Source: Streptomyces humi (GTDB lineage: Bacteria > Actinomycetota > Actinomycetes > Streptomycetales > Streptomycetaceae). Taken from it: a stretch of 64,000 nt of DNA. Both the position numbers and the translations under genes were made by a program. Shown piece after piece: positions 59,767 through 64,000 of the stretch. The notes under the pieces are model-generated. The model was not told the DNA's origin. It ran no database searches and saw only the letters and a program-made list of their open reading frames with translations. Each line of letters opens with the position of its first letter. Within the stretch, counting starts at the first letter, position 1. The stretch is taken from positions 1-64,000 of the forward strand of contig NZ_LBMU02000069.1 in the NCBI RefSeq assembly GCF_001005085.2. Direction: 5' to 3'.

Positions 59767-60555
59767 TCAGATGAACTTCTGGCCCGCGAGGAACTCGGCG
59801 AGCTGCTTGCCGCCCTCGCCCTCGTCCTTGACGATCGTGCCCGCGGTGCGGGCCGGGCGCGCGGTGGCGTCCTCGACCTTGGTCCAGGCGCCCTCCAGGC
59901 CGACCTCCTCCGCCTCGATGTCGAGGTCGGACAGGTCCCAGGACTGAACCGGCTTCTTCTTGGCGGCCATGATGCCCTTGAAGGACGGGTAACGCGCCTC
60001 ACCCGACTGGTCCGTCACCGACACGACGGCCGGCAGGGCGGCCTCCAGCTGCTCGGAGGCGGCGTCGCCGTCGCGGCGGCCCTTGACCGTGCCGCCCTCG
60101 ACCGAGACCTCGGAGAGCAGGGTGACCTGCGGGACGCCCAGACGCTCGGCCAGCAGGGCCGGGACGATGCCGGCGGTGCCGTCGGTGGAGGCCATGCCGG
60201 AGACCACCAGGTCGAAGCCGGCCTTCTCGATCGCCTTCGCCAGCACCAGCGAGGTACCGATCGCGTCGGTGCCGTGCAGGTCGTCGTCCTCGACGTGGAT
60301 CGCCTTGTCCGCGCCCATCGACAGCGCCTTGCGCAGCGCGTCCTTGGCGTCCTCGGGACCGACGGTCAGGACCGTGACCTCGACGTCGTCGTCCGAGTTC
60401 TCAGAGATTTGCAGCGCCTGCTCCACCGCGTACTCGTCGAGCTCGGAGAGCAGACCGTCCACGTCGTCACGGTCGACGGTCAGGTCATCGGCGAAGTGCC
60501 GGTCGCCAGTGGCGTCGGGCACGTACTTCACAGTGACAACGATCCTCAAGCTCAC
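59767..60555 (-). CDS. etfB: Electron-transfer flavoprotein, beta subunit
   Basis: A 262-residue EtfB: MSLRIVVTVKYVPDATGDRH, LDEYAVEQALQISE, the VTVLTVGPEDAKDALRKAL AMP-binding region and GMASTDGTAGIVPALLAERL. It forms the AMP-bearing half of the ETF heterodimer with EtfA. First gene of the etfBA operon; ATG 60555. The 218 bases upstream separate it from the flavin reductase. Confidence 0.94.
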   Translation of the reverse strand: MSLRIVVTVKYVPDATGDRHFADDLTVDRDDVDGLLSELDEYAVEQALQISENSDDDVEVTVLTVGPEDAKDALRKALSMGADKAIHVEDDDLHGTDAIGTSLVLAKAIEKAGFDLVVSGMASTDGTAGIVPALLAERLGVPQVTLLSEVSVEGGTVKGRRDGDAASEQLEAALPAVVSVTDQSGEARYPSFKGIMAAKKKPVQSWDLSDLDIEAEEVGLEGAWTKVEDATARPARTAGTIVKDEGEGGKQLAEFLAGQKFI

Positions 60556-60773
60556 GCCGGCTCTCCTACTGCATCGTCTTTTCTGGGCTGCCTCTTGCAG
60601 GCAGCATAGGCGCCTGAAGCGGCCGATTCCGGTCGGGGCGGCCGTGCGCTCCGAACGAAATATTACTCGTCAGTACACCCAGTCTGTTCCCGCTAAGCAA
60701 GCGCTTTGAACTGTGACCTTCGCAACGCAGCGTAACCGGAACTCGACGCCCTCGCGGAACCGGGGGCCCGTGA

Positions 60774-61283
60774 TCAATCCCGCAGGCCGTTGAAGCCGCC
60801 CTGGTGGTAGAGGAGCGGCCGGCCGGCCCTGGAGGGGTCGCCGAGGACCACCTCGGCCAGCACGATGCGATGGTCCCCGGCCGGGACCCGGGCGACGATC
60901 CGGCACACCAGCCAGACCAGGACGTCGTCGAGGACGGGGACCCCCGCGTGCCCCTCGCGCCATTCGGTCGGCGCCGCGAACCGGTCGGCGCCGCTGCGCG
61001 CGAAGGTGGCCGCGAGCTCCGCCTGGTGCTCGCCGAGGATGTGGACGCCGATGTGCTCGGCGGTGGATATCGCGGGCCAGCTGGAGGCGCCCGTGCCGAC
61101 ACCGAAGGAGAGCATCGGAGGCTCGGCGGAGACGGAGACCAGGGAGGTGGCGGTGAAGCCGACCGGGCCGTCGGCGCCGGGCGCGGTGATCACCGCGACT
61201 CCGGCCGCGTGCCGTCGGAAGGCGGAGCGGAGCAGGTCGGGAGAGGCGAGCTGGGGCGTGCCGAGGTCGGGCGTGGCCGTCAT
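60774..61283 (-). CDS. Flavin reductase-family protein
   Basis: A 169-residue flavin-reductase-like protein: LLRSAFRRHAAGVAVITAPG, GPVGFTATSLVSVSAEPPML (flavin loop), FGVGTGASSWPAI and VLLGDP-type end (AEVVLGDPSRAGRPLLYHQG). It supplies reduced flavin to a monooxygenase or uses it itself. ATG 61283, AAGGA eight bases upstream. Preceded by a leader peptide and hairpin that may attenuate it, and close to a thiol-disulfide pair. Confidence 0.87.
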   Translation of the reverse strand: MTATPDLGTPQLASPDLLRSAFRRHAAGVAVITAPGADGPVGFTATSLVSVSAEPPMLSFGVGTGASSWPAISTAEHIGVHILGEHQAELAATFARSGADRFAAPTEWREGHAGVPVLDDVLVWLVCRIVARVPAGDHRIVLAEVVLGDPSRAGRPLLYHQGGFNGLRD

Positions 61284-61314
61284 GGAGTTGTCCTTCTGGG
61301 GAGGCGGTCCTGGG

Positions 61315-61340
61315 GTCCGAGGCTGCTCAGCAGCCCGGAC
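61315..61340 (-). promoter_or_regulatory. Attenuator-like hairpin over the leader-peptide stop
   Basis: On the reverse strand the outer stem GTCCG/CGGAC and inner stem GGCTGCT/AGCAGCC (one bulged base) make a roughly 12-bp hairpin. Its left arm is the leader's last codons CCG GGC TGC and the stop, and it ends 32 bases before the flavin-reductase ATG. Confidence 0.6.
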
Positions 61341-61407
61341 AGCGCGCGCTCGCGGTGCGGGCCAGGTCCACGTGGACCCGCCCGAAGAGAAGGAGTTCCT
61401 GAGGCAT
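61327..61407 (-). CDS. HVDL-type leader peptide
   Basis: A 26-residue peptide, MPQELLLFGRVHVDLARTAS followed by ARCPGC and stop. The RVHVDLxRTxSA core with a cysteine-rich end is the hallmark of the short 'putative leader peptides' found in Actinobacteria before sulfur-metabolism genes. On the reverse strand its ATG follows TTGACT (61438-61443) and an 18-base spacer, compatible with a leaderless or near-leaderless mRNA. It lies just before the flavin reductase gene; its two Cys codons lie in or next to a hairpin, suggesting that cysteine (or sulfur) supply controls the gene by attenuation. Confidence 0.8.
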   Translation of the reverse strand: MPQELLLFGRVHVDLARTASARCPGC

Positions 61408-61490
61408 ACAGTCAGGCTGACGATAGGTGGTGCGCCCAGTCAAGTACGTTCCGGCATGTGAAAGCTGCCTCACCGTCATCCTCACCTCCG

Positions 61491-61913
61491 TCAGACCGCT
61501 TCTCCCAGCGCCGCGATGACGTCCGCCCGGCGGGGCTGGCCGGTGGCCCGGCGCACCACCCGTCCGTCCGCGTCCAGCACCAGTACGGTGGGCGTCCTGA
61601 GGATCTCCAGATCGCGTACGAGGTCGAGGTGCGCCTCCGCGTCGATCTCGACGTGGGTCACTCCGGGGACCATTCCCGCCACCTCGTCCAGGACGCGCCG
61701 GGTGGCCCGGCAGGGGGCGCAGAACGCGCTGGAGAACTGCACCAGTGTGGCCCGTTCGCCCAGTTCGCCGCCGAGTTCGGCCGCTCCGAGCCGTTTGCCG
61801 TCGTCCCGCCCGCGCACGCGTACCCTCCCGCTCCGCCGCTTGTGCAGCACTCCGAAGACGCTCGCCGCCGCGAGCACCGCCACGCACACCACCAGTCCGG
61901 TCATCACCCGCAC
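61491..61913 (-). CDS. Membrane-anchored thioredoxin-like protein
   Basis: A 140-residue protein with an N-terminal membrane helix (residues ~5-24) and a thioredoxin fold: active site Cys65-Ala-Pro-Cys68 (SSAFCAPCRATRRV) and cis-Pro TPTVLVLDADG. It should reduce disulfides on the outer face of the membrane. Divergent from the DUF4395 gene, which often pairs with thioredoxins. GTG 61913; GTG 61907 and ATG 61904 are close alternatives. Confidence 0.85.
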   Translation of the reverse strand: MRVMTGLVVCVAVLAAASVFGVLHKRRSGRVRVRGRDDGKRLGAAELGGELGERATLVQFSSAFCAPCRATRRVLDEVAGMVPGVTHVEIDAEAHLDLVRDLEILRTPTVLVLDADGRVVRRATGQPRRADVIAALGEAV

Positions 61914-62010
61914 AAGCTCTCACGAGGCCGCACCTCACCGGCATGAGCGTTCACGAGACTGCAAAGATTCCCGGCTCCCCCTGCGGCCTTCGGGGCGGAA
62001 TCCTTGGTTC

Positions 62011-62427
62011 ATGGACATCGACGCACGTGGCCCGCGGTTCGGCGCGGCCGTGACGACGGTCGTGCTGGCCGTCGCACTGATCACCCGCAGCCCCTGGATC
62101 CTGGCCTGGCAGACGCTGGCGTTCGCGTTCGGCGCGGCCGGCGGGGTGGGGCGCTCGCCGTACGGGCTGCTGTTCCGGACGGTCGTACGGCCCCGGCTCG
62201 CTCCCCCGACCGAGTTCGAGGCGCCGGAGCCGCCCCGGTTCGCGCAGGCGGTGGGGCTGGTCTTCGCCGGCCTGGGTCTGGTCGGATTCACCGTCGGCCC
62301 GGAGTGGCTGGGTCTCGGGGCGACCGGGCTCGCGCTCGCCGCGGCCTTCCTCAACGCGGCGTTCGGATACTGCCTGGGGTGCGAGATGTTCCTGCTCCTG
62401 CGGAGGCTCGCGGTACGCGCGGACTAA
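62011..62427 (+). CDS. DUF4395 membrane protein
   Basis: A 138-residue membrane protein with about four helices and the DUF4395 signature: DARGPRFGAAVTTVVLAVAL, SPYGLLFRTVVRPRLAPPTE, and a C-terminal NAAFGYCLGCEMFLLLRR with a conserved Cys-x-x-Cys. It is commonly encoded with thioredoxin/TlpA proteins and sulfur-transfer genes, which fits its divergent neighbour. Exact role unknown. ATG 62011. Confidence 0.87.
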   Translation: MDIDARGPRFGAAVTTVVLAVALITRSPWILAWQTLAFAFGAAGGVGRSPYGLLFRTVVRPRLAPPTEFEAPEPPRFAQAVGLVFAGLGLVGFTVGPEWLGLGATGLALAAAFLNAAFGYCLGCEMFLLLRRLAVRAD

Positions 62428-62615
62428 AGGCGCATTAAAAGTACGAGGTGGATCAATAGGCCAACGTGACGAGGATCTCGCCGCTCCCGGGCACCAGGGC
62501 TGGCCCCCTGTCCGTTCTTCGGGCACGATCTGCGAGACGCCGTAAACCTACGGCTGCGTAACTTTCCCGCCGGGAGCCCCTTTCCCAGGCAGAGCAGAAA
62601 GGGTCCGCCCCGCCC

Positions 62616-63344
62616 ATGGCAGAGCTGGTCTACCGTCCCGTCATCGGTTTCGCCAAGACGCTGTTCAAGGTCTGGGACCTGAAGATCGACTGCCAGGGTT
62701 CGGAGAACATCCCGCGCTCGGGCGGTGCGGTGCTGGTGAGCAATCACATCAGCTACCTGGACTTCGTCTTCGACGGCCTGGCGGCCCTTCCGCAGAAGCG
62801 CCTGGTGCGGTTCATGGCGAAGGAGTCGGTGTTCCGGCACCGGATCTCCGGTCCGCTGATGCGCGGGATGAAGCACATCCCGGTGGACCGCGCCCAGGGT
62901 GAGGAGGCGTACCAGCACGCGCTGGACTCGCTCAAGTCCGGTGAGGTCGTGGGGGTCTTCCCGGAGGCCACCATCTCGCAGTCCTTCACGCTGAAGAGCT
63001 TCAAGTCGGGCGCCGCGCGTCTCGCCCAGGAGGCCGGCGTCCCGCTCGTGCCGATGGCGCTGTGGGGCACCCAGCGCATCTGGACCAAGGGCCAGCCGCG
63101 CAACTTCAAGCGCAACCACCTGCCCGTCACCATCCGGGTCGGCGAGCCGGTCGAGGCGCCGCGTGACCAGTACGCGGGCGCCATCACCCGCCGCCTGCGC
63201 GGCCGCGTCCAGGACCTGCTGGACGCCGCCCAGCGCGCCTACCCCGCCCGCCCGAAGGACACGACGGACTCCTGGTGGCTCCCGGCCCACCTCGGCGGCA
63301 CCGCGCCCACGCAGGAGCAGTTGAAGGCCGCCGAGGCGATCTGA
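62616..63344 (+). CDS. 1-acyl-sn-glycerol-3-phosphate acyltransferase (PlsC family)
   Basis: A 242-residue membrane-associated acyltransferase: block I NHISYLDF with His44 and Asp49, block III FPEATIS with Glu117, and the phosphate-binding region GVPLVPMALWGTQRI. It acylates lysophosphatidic acid to phosphatidic acid in phospholipid synthesis, or a related substrate. ATG 62616; its 3' end is three bases from the next convergent gene. Confidence 0.92.
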   Translation: MAELVYRPVIGFAKTLFKVWDLKIDCQGSENIPRSGGAVLVSNHISYLDFVFDGLAALPQKRLVRFMAKESVFRHRISGPLMRGMKHIPVDRAQGEEAYQHALDSLKSGEVVGVFPEATISQSFTLKSFKSGAARLAQEAGVPLVPMALWGTQRIWTKGQPRNFKRNHLPVTIRVGEPVEAPRDQYAGAITRRLRGRVQDLLDAAQRAYPARPKDTTDSWWLPAHLGGTAPTQEQLKAAEAI

Positions 63345-63347
63345 CCC

Positions 63348-64000
63348 TCAGCCCGCCGACTCGGGCGCCCGCACCTCGACGCGTGCGCCCGGACTGAACT
63401 TCTCCAGCAGTTCGGCGAGTTCGGCGCCCGCCGCCGCAACCTCCGGGACCGGCATCGGGGCGAGGCTCTCCAGCAGGAAGACACCCGAGGTCGTCTCTTC
63501 GGTGAGCCGGGTGCGCGGGCCCTGGCGCCAGTTCCAGCGGCGGCAGGTGACGCCTGCGCCGTCGCACCACACGACCTCGCCGGCATCCGGGTGCTCGACG
63601 GTCTCCGCGCCGCCCGCGACCGTCACGAAGTCCTCCTGACCCGTGGCCCGCACCAGGCGCATCCCGCCCTCGACGCGGTCCAGGTCCTCGCCCCCGACGG
63701 GGATGAGACGGGCGACACTGACGGCGTTGTAGAGGTCCACGAGCAGGTTGATCCGGGGCAGCCCGCCGTCCGCGAGGGCCCGCCTGGCCAGTGCCTCCGC
63801 CGAGTTGCGGGTGCGCGACGGCTTGGACCCGAAGGCCGTGTAGACCGCGCGCCAGGCCGCCATGTGCGGGTCCTCGTGCGGGGCGCGCCCGTCGAGGCGT
63901 ACGGCGAGACGGCGGGCCGCGTCGTCGAGGAGGGCCGAACTCGCCTCGGTGCTGGGGCCGTTGACCAGGCCGTGGGCCTCGATCGCGAGGTGCGTGAGGC
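63348..64000 (-). CDS. B3/B4-domain protein, N-terminus cut by the window edge
   Basis: The reverse-strand frame enters from the right edge. The visible 217 residues contain HLAIEAHGLVNGPSTEASSA, KPSRTRNSAEALARRAL, LPRINLLVDLYNAVSVARLIPVGGED and WNWRQGPRTRLTEETTSGVF, the pattern of the B3/B4 (tRNA-editing) domain first seen in the phenylalanyl-tRNA synthetase beta chain. Free-standing copies may deacylate mischarged tRNAs or bind tRNA; the role here is open. Confidence 0.82.
   Translation of the reverse strand, partial: LTHLAIEAHGLVNGPSTEASSALLDDAARRLAVRLDGRAPHEDPHMAAWRAVYTAFGSKPSRTRNSAEALARRALADGGLPRINLLVDLYNAVSVARLIPVGGEDLDRVEGGMRLVRATGQEDFVTVAGGAETVEHPDAGEVVWCDGAGVTCRRWNWRQGPRTRLTEETTSGVFLLESLAPMPVPEVAAAGAELAELLEKFSPGARVEVRAPESAG

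Noticed and set aside
1..64000. tRNA/rRNA genes, insertion sequences and prophage.
   Set aside because: No cloverleaf with T-loop GGTTCGAATCC-type sequence, no transposase motifs, terminal inverted repeats or phage structural genes were seen.

Overview
The window is high-GC actinobacterial DNA, almost certainly from a Streptomyces chromosome. The evidence is strong third-position G/C bias, frequent GTG starts with GGAGG-type ribosome sites, several promoters placed exactly for leaderless mRNAs, and gene families typical of the genus: TerD, an Rv1733c-type membrane protein, a SHOCT protein, DUF4865, DUF5519, DUF6986, many TetR/ROK/DeoR regulators and HVDL-type leader peptides. I see no tRNA, rRNA, CRISPR array, insertion sequence or prophage. 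The layout is chromosomal core/arm-transition in character: short transcription units with many one-component regulators next to their targets.

Layout. 1-11.5 kb: a TerD protein (cut by the window edge), a small proline/glutamine-rich protein, an 890-base stretch with no gene but with repeats, a two-TM protein, a large beta-helix/AAA ATPase fusion, a membrane alpha/beta hydrolase, a DeoR regulator, an SRPBCC protein, a PLP cysteine-synthase-like enzyme and a small conserved protein. 11.6-15.6 kb: an anti-sigma-type ATP-binding protein facing a decayed ABC exporter locus (ATPase with an alien tail, permease reduced to its last third) preceded by a SHOCT protein, then a divergent TetR with a DUF4865 gene. 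15.6-24 kb: ROK regulator, AlkB, an RlmG-like methyltransferase, DeoR, DUF5519, a translationally coupled PfkB kinase/class II aldolase pair with a divergent TetR, and an MFS transporter. 24-34 kb: membrane hydrolase, CPBP protease, DinB/maleylpyruvate-isomerase-type protein, MarR with a DHA2 efflux pump, a two-component system, and TetR with a quinone-type oxidoreductase. 34-41 kb: SGNH hydrolase, TetR with a divergent FBP (FusB-like) zinc protein, geranylgeranyl-reductase-type flavoprotein, M20 dipeptidase, a gutted metallo-beta-lactamase-fold gene and a kinase-fold protein. 41-47 kb: a complete five-gene peptide ABC importer. 47-54 kb: a P-loop/Nudix fusion, a tiny secreted protein, a secreted GH27 alpha-galactosidase, and a ROK sugar kinase divergent from a LacI regulator. 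54-64 kb: a receptor Ser/Thr kinase, DUF6986 aldolase, a secreted EEP-fold protein, etfBA, a flavin reductase behind a cysteine-ending leader peptide, a thioredoxin/DUF4395 pair, a PlsC acyltransferase and a B3/B4-domain protein cut by the window edge.

The most notable points are: (i) a 26-residue HVDL leader peptide whose last Cys codons and stop lie inside a hairpin just before a flavin reductase, an attenuation-like arrangement in a thiol/redox neighbourhood; (ii) a TetR/FBP-domain pair controlled through a perfect inverted repeat that coincides with a leaderless promoter; (iii) two gene-internal deletions (ABC permease, metallo-hydrolase); and (iv) short tandem repeats concentrated at gene ends, including one intergene built from repeated copies of the 3' ends of both flanking convergent genes. 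Functions are assigned from recognised motifs and remembered families; no database search was possible.
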